DNA of 64,000 nucleotides from Tolypeutes matacus (lineage: Eukaryota; Chordata; Mammalia; Cingulata; Chlamyphoridae), in the NCBI GenBank assembly GCA_026826555.1, contig JAKSZT010054458.1, forward strand, positions 2,105,258-2,169,257. The letters are read 5' to 3'. The notes beneath the pieces are model-generated. The model ran no database searches and was not told the origin of the DNA. It saw only the letters and a list, made by a program, of their open reading frames with translations. Below are positions 12,038 through 23,137 of this stretch, piece after piece (positions within the stretch are counted from its first letter, which is position 1; the number at the start of each line of letters is the position of its first letter). A program made the translations under genes and the position numbers.

Positions 12038-13077
12038 AATAGGAGAGGAGGCCACAGAGGTAAGGGAAGTGGTTCAGTCACAGAGAATTTTGTAGGCAGC
12101 CCTATGTCTTTGTTTATGAATGAGTGAGATTGCAGCCATTGGGCGGTGTTAAGCGAAAGAGAGATGTGATCTAAGTTTCATTTACAAGGATTGGTTCATT
12201 GCGAGAATAGTTTGAGAGGCCAGTTGGGAGGCTGTCACAATAATCCAACTAATAATTTGTTAATGGCTTGCACCATGGTTGTAACTGGAGGCACAGAGAA
12301 GATGTTAGATTCTGGAAATATTTGGAAGATATAGACAACAGGAATTTCTTCTGAACTGGATGTATGAGAACAATAGATGTATTCAGGATGATTCCAAGGT
12401 TTGGGGCATGAGCAACTCAATGTATAGAATCTGCTCTGATGGGAAGACGAAGAGTATTGACAATTTGGAGAGGTATGCAAAGTTTGGTTTGGGGTTTATT
12501 AAGTATGAAATGTCTGTCAGAAATCCAAGTGGAAGAATGTTGCATGGGAAGTTAGATAAATGAATCTGGAATACAAGAGATGTAAGTATGGGAGTTATCT
12601 GCTTATAGATGATATTTAAAATCCTAAGGTAGATAATATCATGTTAGTGAGCAAATATAGAGAAAAGATGAGAAAAAGTGAGGCAAGAAGAAAATCAAGA
12701 GGATGTGATATCCTAGAAGCCATGCAAAGAATTTGTGTTAAGAAGGAAGGTATGATTGACTCTGCCAAAATGATGGTAGGACAGATAAAATGAGGACAGA
12801 AAATTGGCTGATGGATTTAGCATGTGGAAGTCTTTGGTTACCTTATAGAGAATAGTTTGGTGAGGGGTGGGGGCAAATAGAAATGGAATTAAGAAAAAAC
12901 TGTAAGAGAGTAAATTTCAAGACAGCAGACAAAGCCTTTTTCATGGAGTTTTGCTGCAAATGGGAGGAGAGAAATAGAACAGTAGTTGGAAGGGAAAGTG
13001 GGCTCAAGAGGAAATTTTGTTTTGTTTTGTTTTAATATGGGAGATATTATCATGTGTTTTTATGCTGATACAAATGG

Positions 13078-13437
13078 CCACTGGAGGTTCTGAGGTCAGG
13101 GAGAGGGAAAACAGGTGTAATACCTGGGGGCATTTTTGGGACTCGGGAATTATCCTGAATGACATTGCAACAACAGATACAGGCCATTATATATCTTGCC
13201 ATAACCTACAGAATTGAGTGGGAGAGAGTGTAAACTACAATGTAAACTATAATCCATGTTTAGTGGCAATGCTCCAAAATGTGTTCATCAATTGCAATGA
13301 ATGTACCACAATAATGAAGGATGTTGTTAATGGGGGCAATTGTGGGCAGAGTGGGGAGCAGGGCATATGGGAATCCTCTATATTTTTTATGTAACATTTA
13401 TGTAATCTAAGTATCTTTAAGAAATAAATAAAAAAAA
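13078..13437 (+). mobile_element. Poly-A retroposon, likely LINE-1 3'-UTR derived
   Basis: A roughly 360-bp insertion interrupts the L2 between '..gctgatacaaatg' and 'acctgggaaaaacag'. It starts near 'actggaggttctgaggtcaggg' and ends 'taatctaagtatctttaagaaataaataaaaaaaaa'. Flanks aaatggcc/aaatgacc fit a short target duplication. Related copies are at 16731-16891 (plus) and about 42430-43010 (minus). Content ('tgtaaactacaatgtaaact', 'catcaattgcaatgaatgtaccaca') resembles mammalian L1 3' UTRs, so a 5'-truncated L1 is the simplest reading; a separate L1-dependent family is possible. Confidence 0.7.
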
Positions 13438-14368
13438 ATGACCTGGGAAAAACAGAAACATTAATGATGTAGGAGATAGAAGGGAGAAGGGCTGGGACTA
13501 AGTCCCTGGAGATGATCTGATCAAAATACAATTGTGGGGCGACTGGCTTTAGAAAAGTCACCAAGCAGAAATGCAATTACACGGGTGTAGATGTGGGTTG
13601 TTGGGTAGATATAGAGGTGTGTTTTTGTGGATGTGCCCTATTGATTACCTCAATTGTTTTCAGTGAAGTGGGAAGAATGGTCATCAGCTGACAGTGATGG
13701 TGGACATATGAGGATTCAGAAGAGGTATGAAATATTATCCTAAGGTAGAGAATAAGCAAATGGACCAGGAAATACAATATAAATGATGAGAAGCTATTGA
13801 GGTTTGTGGTCATGAATTTAAAGGGAACCAGTCAGCATGGCTACTGGTTTTTCTCTACTTACTTTCAGCTGCTTGGATGCAGGCAAAAAGAAGACTTACA
13901 ATTGTATCTAACCTGGATTGTGGTTTAGCCAAAGGAATATGTGGAAGCAAGAAATGACCAAAAAAACTGTAATTGTGAGAATGCTAGGAAAGGATTATAA
14001 TGAGTGACTGTGAAATTTCAGCTGGGTAAGGAAGGAAGGGAAAACATCCAGTGGGTGAGATAAAAAAAAATCAATGGATTGAAAATTCTGGTTGGATGGA
14101 AGGATTGTAGAAGATGGGATAAAACTATAAAGAATGAAGTGGAAAGATAAGGGGCAGAAAGAGTGAGTGGCTAAGGTAGGGTGGAAGACAAGACTGTTGG
14201 AGGAGTATAGGGAACTGAGAAAAACAAACAAACAAAACTTGAAGCTTGATTTTTGCTTATAATTTCATAAACTTTTAATTTTAATAAGGTAAAATTAGAG
14301 ACTTCCTTAATATCACTGCAGATGAATTAAAGTGGTGAGACTGTAAACTTCTGTTAGCATCTAACATC

Positions 14369-14824
14369 TGTATTAGTTTCCTGGGGCTGCTCTAACAAAT
14401 TACCACAAAGTTTGAAGCTTAAAACAACAGACATTTATTTTCTCTCAGTTCAGGGGCCAGAAATGTGAAATCAGTTTCACTGGGCCGATATCAAGGTGTT
14501 GGCAAGAGCACGCTCCTTCTAATGCATCCTTTTCCAGTTTCTGGTGCCTGCTGGCCTTACTTGACTTGTGGCCACACCATTTCAATCTCTGCCTCCGCTA
14601 TCACATTGCTTCCTCCTCCTTGTGTGTGTCACATCTACCTGTTCCTTGCTCTTACAAGAACATATGTGATTGCATTTAAGACCCAGCAGGATAATCTCTC
14701 CCATTTCAAGATCCTTAACTTAATCACAACTGCAAAATCCTTTCTCATTATATTAGGGACATTCACAGGTTCTTGGAATTAGGACATGGATAACTTTGGG
14801 GAGGTCATTATTCAGCCTACCACA
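14369..14824 (-). mobile_element. MLT1-type MaLR solo LTR
   Basis: TGTATTAGTTTCCTGGGGCTGC at the left and ...GCCTACCACA at the right give TG...CA ends, and the interior ('taacaaattaccacaaag', 'ttaaaacaacagacatttatttt', 'aatctctgcctcc') follows MLT1 LTRs read on the minus strand. Flanking acatc (14364-14368) and gcatc (14825-14829) match at 4 of 5, the size expected for this class. Confidence 0.8.
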
Positions 14825-14974
14825 GCATCTGTTTAGGAAAAGGAATAGGATATCTGGATTTAGATCTTTCTGGAAATGGAGAGCTGGAGAGTGACACTGC
14901 TTTTTGTTTAAATCAATTCTAGTATTAGTTTGATATTTTTTTAGGTTGAACCACACGAAATGACCAACATTCAA

Positions 14975-15395
14975 TATTTCTAAACTGTAAAAATGGCAAA
15001 TTCAAATGGCTTATCCTAATATGTACATATGTATCCACAGTTATCAACTTGCATCAGTACAGAAAAATTGCTCAAGCACATGTAGAAAAAATACATCGGA
15101 ATTGGTGTTTGTAAAATAGACTTCTTGAAAAAAAGATATGAATTTCTCTTTTTAAGGAGAAGAAAAAAAGAAGGCAGAGCAGGCAGACAGGAGATGGTTT
15201 TCATTTTACACCTGTGCAATCTTCCTCTCTGGTCTTGTTCTCAGCAGACTCATTATCAGAAGCTAGATGTCGCTGACAGTTTTAATATATTGGTTATAAA
15301 AATAATCCACAAACACATCTTTACTTTCAAAAGATGCAAACTATATAAAAACTCACACAGTAAAATTTGAAAGTCTCTTTTTCCTCTTCCTCCCC
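14975..15395. other. No recognised feature
   Basis: Unique-looking DNA between the MLT1 LTR and an old L1 tail. Short frames only. Confidence 0.4.
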
Positions 15396-15399
15396 AAAC

Positions 15400-16325
15400 T
15401 TCAACTGCTTTTCCCTAAGGTAACATCTGCAAAATGCTTCCTATCTCCTTTGCGTTGATCTGTATGTATCTGTATATACGCAATACACACACACACACAC
15501 ATACACACATTTCTCCTTCCCTTTCTTTACATAAATGGGAGAATAATGTGAGTATATTTTTCAACTTTAATTTTTTATTTAATGATATATTTTATAGATC
15601 TTTCTATGCCAATACATGCAGGGCTACTTCAATTTTAAATGGCTGCACTGTACTCAAGGTATTGATAATTTAGTCAACCATCTTTTTTATGGACTTTGGA
15701 TAATTAGAAGTAAATAAGGATAATAATAATCCTTCCTTATAGGGGTATTGTGAGAGCTGAATAAGTCAATACATATAAAACATTTATGAAAGTACCCTGC
15801 ATATTATAAATACTCAATAAATTTTAGCCATTGATATTATAAGCAATACTGTCATTAGAAAATCCTGTACCAAAAGTATTAAGTTTCTGTGAATAGTTTT
15901 GCAGATTAAATTCCTAGAAGTGAAATGGCTAGATCATTCTGTGCAAGTGTTACAGATGTTTGCCAAACTGCCATTCCAGAAGATTCCATTGACTTAAACT
16001 CTCCTCAATAATGTAAGCAAATTTCTTCTTCTTTTCCTTATCTCAAACCAACATTTGGCAGTATCAATATTGTGTTTTCAAATCTGATTGATAGAAATAA
16101 TATCATGTTGCTCTTTTAATTTGCAACCCCTGATTAATAATGATTTTGAATATCTCTCCTTGTGTGTTTTTCATTTTTATGTTTTCTCTAGTTGCAAGTT
16201 TATATCCTTTATAATCAATTCTTATTGGGTTGGTGACTCATATTCTGGATATAATTCTTTAAGCACTAAATATATTGAAATATTTTATCCCAATTTAACA
16301 TTTAATTTTGTAATTTTTAAATAAT
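15400..16325 (-). mobile_element. Old LINE-1 3' end, split by MIR
   Basis: Antisense L1 3' sequence of an old L1M/HAL1-like type: 'ttatttaatgatatattttatagatc', 'atgcagggctacttcaattttaaatggctgcactg', then after the MIR 'tgccaaactgccattccagaaga' and 'tgttttctctagttgcaagtttatatcc'. No intact frame. A (CA)n tract at about 15486-15500 lies inside. Confidence 0.65.
15705..15845 (+). repeat. MIR SINE inside the old L1
   Basis: 'aaggataataataatccttccttataggggtattgtgagagctgaataagt...tactcaataaat' is the MIR 3' half on the plus strand. It interrupts the L1 3' sequence on both sides. Confidence 0.65.
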
Positions 16326-16399
16326 GTTTACGGTGAACATTTTTGGTGTCCCTTTTTACATCCTCTCAGTCTAACCTTGATTTCAGCTACAGTGGTGGT

Positions 16400-17075
16400 G
16401 GACAGTGTCCCACTTCAACCGCACACAAACAGCTCTCAGGATGTTCTCTAACAAACACGGACCTCTCCCAGCCAGTATGTAATTGCAGTCCAGAAACTAG
16501 AAAAGAGCTAATGTCTACATGGGCAACTTCAATCCTTAGGAGACAGAAGGTGGTGAATAAATGCCTCAGTCTTCCTTTCTGTGAATCAACAATTGTATGA
16601 TGTATTAGTGTGCTTCTCAAATATTCTAGGGTAACTGACACCCCCTTATGTTTGCTTTTCCTCCTTCCCTTTCTCACTTCCCCAAATACCTCATTTTGTT
16701 TCCTAAATCACCTCAAAATACATTATCTGGAGCCTTGCCACCAACCGTGGGAGATGTTTGTGTGGGATGTGATGGGAGGTGTGGGAGGTGGGCAACATGG
16801 GAATCCCAGTGGGTTCCGTGTAATATTTTGGGTAATCTAAGCACCTCTTAAAATATATGTATATATATATATAAACAACATTTTTGTAAGCAAAAAAAAA
16901 AAAAAAAAAAAAATGAGACCTTTTTTGGGAGGAGGGCTAATGCAGAGGCAAGGAAGTAAAGTCTCAGAATTTTTACTGGAAACATTGTTTGAAAACTCTA
17001 ATAAAATTGATTATTAAAAAAAAAATACATTATCTGGCCCCAAGTCTCCCTTTTATGGGAGTCCTAACTAAGACA
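16400..17075 (+). mobile_element. Possible 5' LTR of the ERVL element
   Basis: Excluding the inserted poly-A retroposon (16731-17021), this stretch carries an AATAAA at about 16556 and ends CTAACTAAGACA immediately before sequence that continues into ERVL-like internal DNA. The TG start could not be fixed. Treated as an LTR by position and ending only. Confidence 0.35.
16731..17021 (+). mobile_element. Poly-A retroposon with apparent 3' transduction
   Basis: Flanked by a perfect 16-bp duplication aaaatacattatctgg (16715-16730 and 17022-17037). The first part (16731-16891) is a 5'-truncated member of the same family as 13078-13437. It is followed by a run of 22 A (16892-16913), then about 107 bp of unrelated sequence containing AATAAA shortly before a terminal A-run at 17015-17021. 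Two A-tracts within one duplication is the signature of read-through past the element's own polyadenylation site. Confidence 0.85.
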
Positions 17076-19794
17076 GTTGATTCTTGAATTGGCTCTAGAA
17101 ACGAGACTGTCAGGATGGGATATCACTAATCAAATAGCAAGAATTACCACATTATGTTTGCTTTACAGAGTGAGAATGTCATGGGATGATGAGAATGGGA
17201 TGGTGTTTTTGATAAGTGAGATTGCAATTTCTAAAACTCTTACTTGTAATTTATTGGATGAGTTAAAAGTGGAAGATGAAGGACTGAGTCTTACATGACC
17301 ACTAGCAGTTGCAAGAAATAGGGACAATGACAATTATGAGGATGGTGGAACTCCTGGTAATTTTTAAGTGTCTTAGAATTCTTGGGGAAAAATAGAAAGA
17401 TAGACCTATCTACCTTTCTAAATAAACTCTAACATCCAGAGGGAAGACTAGATAGGTTTGATTCTCAGCATGGCAGAGCTACAAAGGAGACAGAATGTCA
17501 GAGTCAATGGGTCAATTATGTGAAAGTCAGATAACAAATAGGGATGTATTCAGCTCTTCTTTAACTGGGATGGGAGAGTGGATGGATGTGCTGTGTACCT
17601 TGAACTACCAGATATCCCTTGATTTCCCATTCAGTCTTTTATTCTGTCCTTCCCTCTTTCTAGAGAAAAGCATGCATAAGGGTTGGAATGCTAAGGGAGT
17701 AGAGAATATTAGAATGGATTTATTATGTGAGACAAGAGAACCCACTACCTTACTTGGAGGGTCCAGGGAACGTGCTATTCAAGGAGGCAATGAAGAATGG
17801 ACTTGTGAGGGGACACTAATATTATTGAGAAGCTCATTGGTTACTATCCTCTGAAGGCTAATGTTATCTGTAGCATATACTGCCATGGAATTGGATTGAC
17901 AAAGGTAGGTTAGTGGAATGGTAGAGGCCAGGAGGAAATTCTTAACCATCAAAGGTGAGTGTGGTACAATTATCATAATGGGCAATAAGGATGGAGTAGC
18001 AACCCTTTGTCTTAACATGTGGGGATCTCTGTCAATGATTGTTAAACCATCATACTCAGATTTAATCCATTGATTAAAACACCAGGCCCTCTTGAAGAGG
18101 ATGCTTCAAAATCAAAGCAAGAATATACAACAAATATTCTCCAATCCTTTTCCAATTGACCTGTAACAATTAACCAGGTTAACTGAATACTAGCGAAAAA
18201 GGGGAATATGTAAACTTTCGAAGGCTGTGGGATAGAGTTTCAGCTGACAATGATACTAGTAGATTCAGAATGTCATCATGTCTTCCTGGTTAGCGGTGAT
18301 AAATTGACTTATCATAATAAATTCAAATAGGTCCCTGAACCATCTTGACACCAGACGGAATTTGAGAGAGTAGCACTTCCCTCAAACTTAAAAGATACAA
18401 AGACAGTGATTTTACTATATCCTTGTACACTTCACCTTTATGGTTTATACAAAACCAGGCGAATCATAGCATATGTAGGTACTATAAACTTAACCAAATG
18501 GTATCAGCAATTGCTGTTGCTGGACTAGATATAGTGTCTTTACAGGAGCATATAAACAGCCTCTGGTACTTGATATGTGACTATTGACCTGGCAAATTGT
18601 TCTTTTCAATCCATATCAGTAAAAAGGATTAAAAGCATTTGTTTTTATGGGAAGGAAAGCAGTATACATTTATGTTCTTTCCACGGGGCTATATTATATC
18701 TCCAATTCTCTACCACAATGTAATTTTCAGACTCATTGATTATTTTGACATTCTACGATGTTTTATGGCCACCATATTGATTATATCATGCTAATCAGAA
18801 CTAGAGGAAAGGAAATGGCCAGAACTCCAGATGCCCTACTAAGACACACATGCAAGAGAGGATGGGAGGTGAATTTTATAATGATTCAGAGACTTGCCAA
18901 ATTGATTAAGTTTTGGAAAAAGGTCTGGGGTTATTCTGGAATATCCCCTCTAAGGTAAAGGACAAATAATTGAACCTTACAACTTCTAACTCTTAGAAAA
19001 ATGCACAGTACTTGGCACACTTGGGATTTATTGGAGTTTGGAGGCTGTGTATAAGTATAATTGGTAATATTCCCTCCACTGATTATCAGATTACTTCGAA
19101 GTTTGTCAGTTTTGAATGAGACCCAAAGAAAGTATTTTTCTGCAAAGAATATGCTTCTTTAGTTGTTGTATAAACTTTCCTGCCACTTAAACTGTTTGAT
19201 GTAACAGATTCAATGATGCTAGATGTAACCAAATAATTAAGGGCACTTTGTAGAAACTAGAAAGCTCCAGCAGGAGAGTTGTTGCACATAGTTTTAGGCA
19301 ACTAGAGAAAGGTGATGCCTTTTGTAGCAGAAAACTATTCATCATTTGAAAAGCAGCTCCTGAGATATTAACAGGCACTTGTAGTGACTGAGTACTTCAC
19401 CATGATACATCAAGCAACCATGAGAAAGGAGCTGTCCAGAAAGAGCAGCGTTTGTCAGATCTACCAGGTCATAATGTCTGACAGATACATCAGCAATTCA
19501 TAGCATGATGGATATTGTATTTTAGAGACTGGGCCCACACTGCTTCAAAGGACAGACAAATCATTGTTTTACTATTGCTCTTCCTCAATTTACATCTCAT
19601 GGAATGTTCCCTCTAGCTAGTTGATGGAGTGGAAGATATCTTAGGCCCAGCTCAAATGTAGGCTGCCTCAATATGTTAGAGTGAGCCAAAGATGGACTAC
19701 TGATACACTACAGCCTCTCAGGGTAGCCCTAAAAGATATTGATGAGGGGAAATCATCCCTTCGGCAGAGCTGCAAGCAGTATGTCTACTTTTCT

Positions 19795-19994
19795 TTCTTT
19801 CTTTTCTTTTTTTTTTTTTTTTTAAAGATTTTATTTATTTATTAATTTATCCCCCCCTTGCTGTTTGTGCTCGCTGGGTCAGCTAACCACGCCGTGCGGG
19901 CGGGCTTGCCTTCACCAGGAGGCCCCGGGAACCGAACCCGGGGCCTCCCATATGGTAAACGGGAGCCCTACTGATTGAGCCACAGCCGCTTCCC
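19795..19994 (-). mobile_element. DAS-type tRNA-derived SINE
   Basis: Minus-strand SINE. Its tRNA-like head is at the right (GGGAAGCGGCTGTGGCTCA, then the B box GGTTCGGTTCCC), followed by a unique body and a (TAAA)n-like tail and T-run on the plus strand. The 17-bp duplication agtatgtctacttttct is perfect (19778-19794 and 19995-20011). It differs from the copy at 47868-48061 at only about 6 of 168 positions by hand count. DAS SINEs are known from armadillo and relatives and derive from a tRNA-Ala gene; they are transcribed by RNA polymerase III and moved by L1. Confidence 0.93.
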
Positions 19995-20211
19995 AGTATG
20001 TCTACTTTTCTACTTTATCTGGAGGGTAAAAGTGGCCTGAGGTAAGAGTATACATTGATTCCTGTGCTTCATCAGATGTTTTGGCTTGTCAAGGGCAGAA
20101 GTTGGCAAACTTCGTGTGCGTCAAATATGGCCTCTGATTGCTTTTATATGGCCTTTGAATTAAAGCTAATTATATTTTAAATGGTGGGAATAAGTTTGTA
20201 AACTTTATTTT

Positions 20212-23137
20212 TTTCCCCTTTATTAGAGAAATTGTGAGGTTTACAGAAAATTCGTGCATAAAATACAGGATTCCCATAAAACACCTGTATTAGTCTGCCA
20301 AAAGGGTTCTGATACAAAATATCAGAAATCTGTTGGTTTTTATAGAAGGTATTTATTTGGGGTAAAATCTTACAGTTACAAGGCCCTAAAAAGCCCAATT
20401 CAAGGTTGCTTTCTCACCAAAGCCAGTTGCCATGTGTTGAAGCAAGATGGTCACTGATCTCTGCCTGATCTCTCCTTCCTGGGCTGCTTTTTCCTCTTAA
20501 GGCTCCATGGGCCCAGCTTCTTCCCAATCTTAGCTGTAAGGAGGCATAGGGCTTGTATCTCAGGGCTTCCTATATTAGTCTCTGGCAGAGGGCTTGTTTC
20601 TTTCTAGGCCTCTCAGCTGCTCAGCTGCTCTGGTCTCTTCACAAGGTTAGCTGTAAGCTATCAGGTGAATGGCTCATGTCTCCTGGGGGCGCCAGGATCA
20701 AACACCACGAGAATTCTCTCTCTTCTGTGCATGTCTTCTTGAGTGAATGACCCTTTATATGGCCCACAAAGCGGGCATGGACTCAACCTCAGTAATGCCT
20801 TCCTGAAGGGGTAGAATCAAAAGCCCTAAATTGATTTTATCAAGTAAACTTAAATCCTTTGAATTTAATACAATCAAAGGGTATCACACCCAGAGGAACA
20901 GATTAGTTTACAAACATAATTTTTTTCTTTTTGTGATTCATAAATAATTTCAAACTGCCATGCCACCCTGTTATTAACCCCTTGTATTGGCTTGGAACAT
21001 TTGTTAAAATTGATGATAACACATTTTTATAATTGTACTTCTAACAATAGCCCAAGGTTTTACTTAGGGTTCACTGTTTGTATAGTGTGATTCTATGGAT
21101 TTTATTTTTAATTTTTATTCTGTTACATTCAATCTAACATTTTCCCTTTCAATCATGTTCCGATATATTTCAGTATTGTGAATTATGATCATAATGTTGT
21201 GCTACCATCACCACTACCCATTACCAAAACATTTCCATCATTCCAAGAAGGAACCCTGTACATTTTAAGCCTTAACTTAAAAAAAAAAAAAAGCCTCAAC
21301 TTCCCATTCCCTAAACCACTTCATCCCCTGGTAAGCTCTATTCTAGTTTCTGACTCTTATGAGTTTGCTTATTCTAATTGTTTCAAATCAGTGAGATCAT
21401 ACAATATTTGCCCTTTTGTGTCTGGCTCATTTCACTAAACATGATGTCTTAAGTGTTCATTCATGTTGTCACTTTTATCAGGACTTCATTCTTTTTTATG
21501 GCTGAATATTATTCCATGGTATGTATATATCACATTGTGTTTACCCATTCATCAGTTGAAGGACAGTTGGGTTGCTTCATTTGTTGACAATTGTGAATAA
21601 TACTGCTATGAACATGGGTGTGCAAATATCTATTCAAGTTCCTGCTTTCAGTTCTTTTGTGTATACATAGAAGTGGGATGCAAGGTCATATGGTAGTTCT
21701 ATTCTTAGCTCTCTGAGGAACTGGCAAACCATCTTCCACAGTAGCTGCACCACCAGCAATGAATGAATGTTCTTATTTCTTTGCAACCTCTCTAGCACTT
21801 GTTTTCTGGTTTTTATTTATTTATTTATTTTTATTTTTTTAAAGTAGCCATTCTAATGGGTGTGGAATTGTTATTCATTGTGGTTTTGATTTCCCTGATG
21901 ACTAATACTGTTGAGCATATTTTCATGTGCTTTCTGGCCATTTGTATATCTTCTTTGGAGAGATATCTATTCAAATAGTTTGCTGATTTTTAAACTGGGT
22001 TATTTTTTTTTTTGTTAAGTTGAAGGATTTCTTTATATATTCTATATATTAAATCTTTATCGGATATGTGCTTCCCAAATATTTTCTCCCATTGTGTAAG
22101 ATGTCATTTTACTTTCATGATAAAGTCCTTTGAGGCTCAAAAGTTTTTATTTTTGATGAGGTTCCATTTATCTATTTTTTCTTTTTGTTGTTTGTGCTTT
22201 GGGTGTAAACGCTAAGAAATCATTGCTTAACACAAAGTCTGAAGATGCTTCCCTACATTTTCTTCTAGGAGTTTGATAGTTTTGGCTATTATTTAGATCT
22301 TTGACACATTTTGAGTTGAGTTTTGTATAAGGTGTCAGGTAGGGGTCCTCCTTCTCTTTTTGAAAAATCAAGATCCAGTTTACCCAGCACCATTTGTTTA
22401 AGAGACTATTCTTTCCCACTACAGTGGTCTTTGCCTCCGTGGTAAAAAATCAGTTGGCTATCAATGTGAGAGTTGATTTCTGAGCTCTCAATTTGGTTCT
22501 ATTGGTCTATGTTTTTGTCCGTGTGCCAGTACCATGATTTTTTGGTTACTGTGGCTTTGTAATAAGTTTTAAGATCAGGAAGTATGAGTTCTCCAACTTC
22601 ATTCTTCTTTTTCAATATGGCTTTAGAATTCAGAATTCCTTTCTATATAAATTTGATGACTGTTTTTTCCATTTCTGCAAAAATTTTGTTGGAATTTTTT
22701 ATTGGGATTGTATTGAATCTATAAGTTGCTTTGGAAATTCTTGCCAGAGCATTTAGGCAAGAAAAAGAAATAAAAGGCATCCAAATTGGAAAGGAAGTAG
22801 TAAAACCTTTCTTATTTGCAAAAGACCTGGTATTGTGTACAGAAAATCCTGAAAAATCTACAACAAAGCTCTTAGGATTAATAAAGGCATTCAGCAAAGT
22901 GGCAACCAAAAACCAGTAGTGTTTCTGTACACTAGTGATGAACAATAGGAAGATGCAATCAAGAAAAAAATTTCATTCACAATAGCAACTAAAAGAATCA
23001 CATATGTAGGAATAAATCTAACCAAGGGAATAATGGGGTTGTATACAGAAAATTACAAAGCATTGCAAAGAAAAAGAAAAGACCTGAATAAATGGAAGGA
23101 TATTCCACATTCATAGATTGGAAGACTAAGTATAATT
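20212..23137 (-). mobile_element. LINE-1 with 5' inversion (twin priming)
   Basis: Minus-strand L1 3' part from 20212 to 22735: 3' UTR interrupted by a solo LTR, then the C-terminal region of ORF2 in antisense. At 22735/22736 the orientation flips; 22736-23137 reads ORF2 on the plus strand from the RT motif region (FLFAKDLV where FADD is expected) to IGRLSIIK. The two pieces are adjacent in L1 coordinates, exactly as in twin priming. Candidate duplication: aaactttatttt (20200-20211) and aaattttatttt (23138-23149), 11 of 12. Confidence 0.88.
20286..20962 (-). mobile_element. Solo MaLR-type LTR (xenarthran subfamily)
   Basis: Starts TGTATTAGTCTGCCAAAAGG on the plus strand and ends ...TTTCAAACTGCCATG (mutated CA). 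Same subfamily as the plus-strand LTR at 57391-58072, with shared landmarks 'ttacccc/aaataaatatcctttataaaagccaac' and 'cctctgggtgtgataccctttg'. 5-bp flanks acacc/ccacc match at 4 of 5, and L1 3' UTR sequence resumes on both sides. TATA/poly-A signals lie on the minus strand. Confidence 0.85.

Larger units (their letters stand above)
11540..14235 (-). mobile_element. Long decayed L2 LINE (RT region), antisense
   Basis: The plus strand shows the antisense of an L2-type ORF2 over about 2.2 kb once later insertions are removed. Diagnostic stretches include 'ggcagagggaacagc' (11870), 'aataatccaactaataat' (12239), 'gaagacgaagagtattg' (12441), 'gtatgaaatgtctgtcagaaatcc' (12503), 'gcttatagatgatatttaaa' (12601) and 'ttttgctgcaaatgggaggagagaaat' (12950). 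Short minus-strand frames at 12480-12235, 13576-13247 and 13813-13577 are remnants of the reverse transcriptase, but the frame is broken throughout. It was later interrupted by a GA microsatellite and a poly-A retroposon. Placed by remembered family sequence; edges are approximate. Confidence 0.7.

Noticed and set aside
11792..12127. Open frames of Arg-Glu and Ser-Leu repeats on both strands
   Set aside because: They are produced by the (GA)n microsatellite and carry no domain or splice context.
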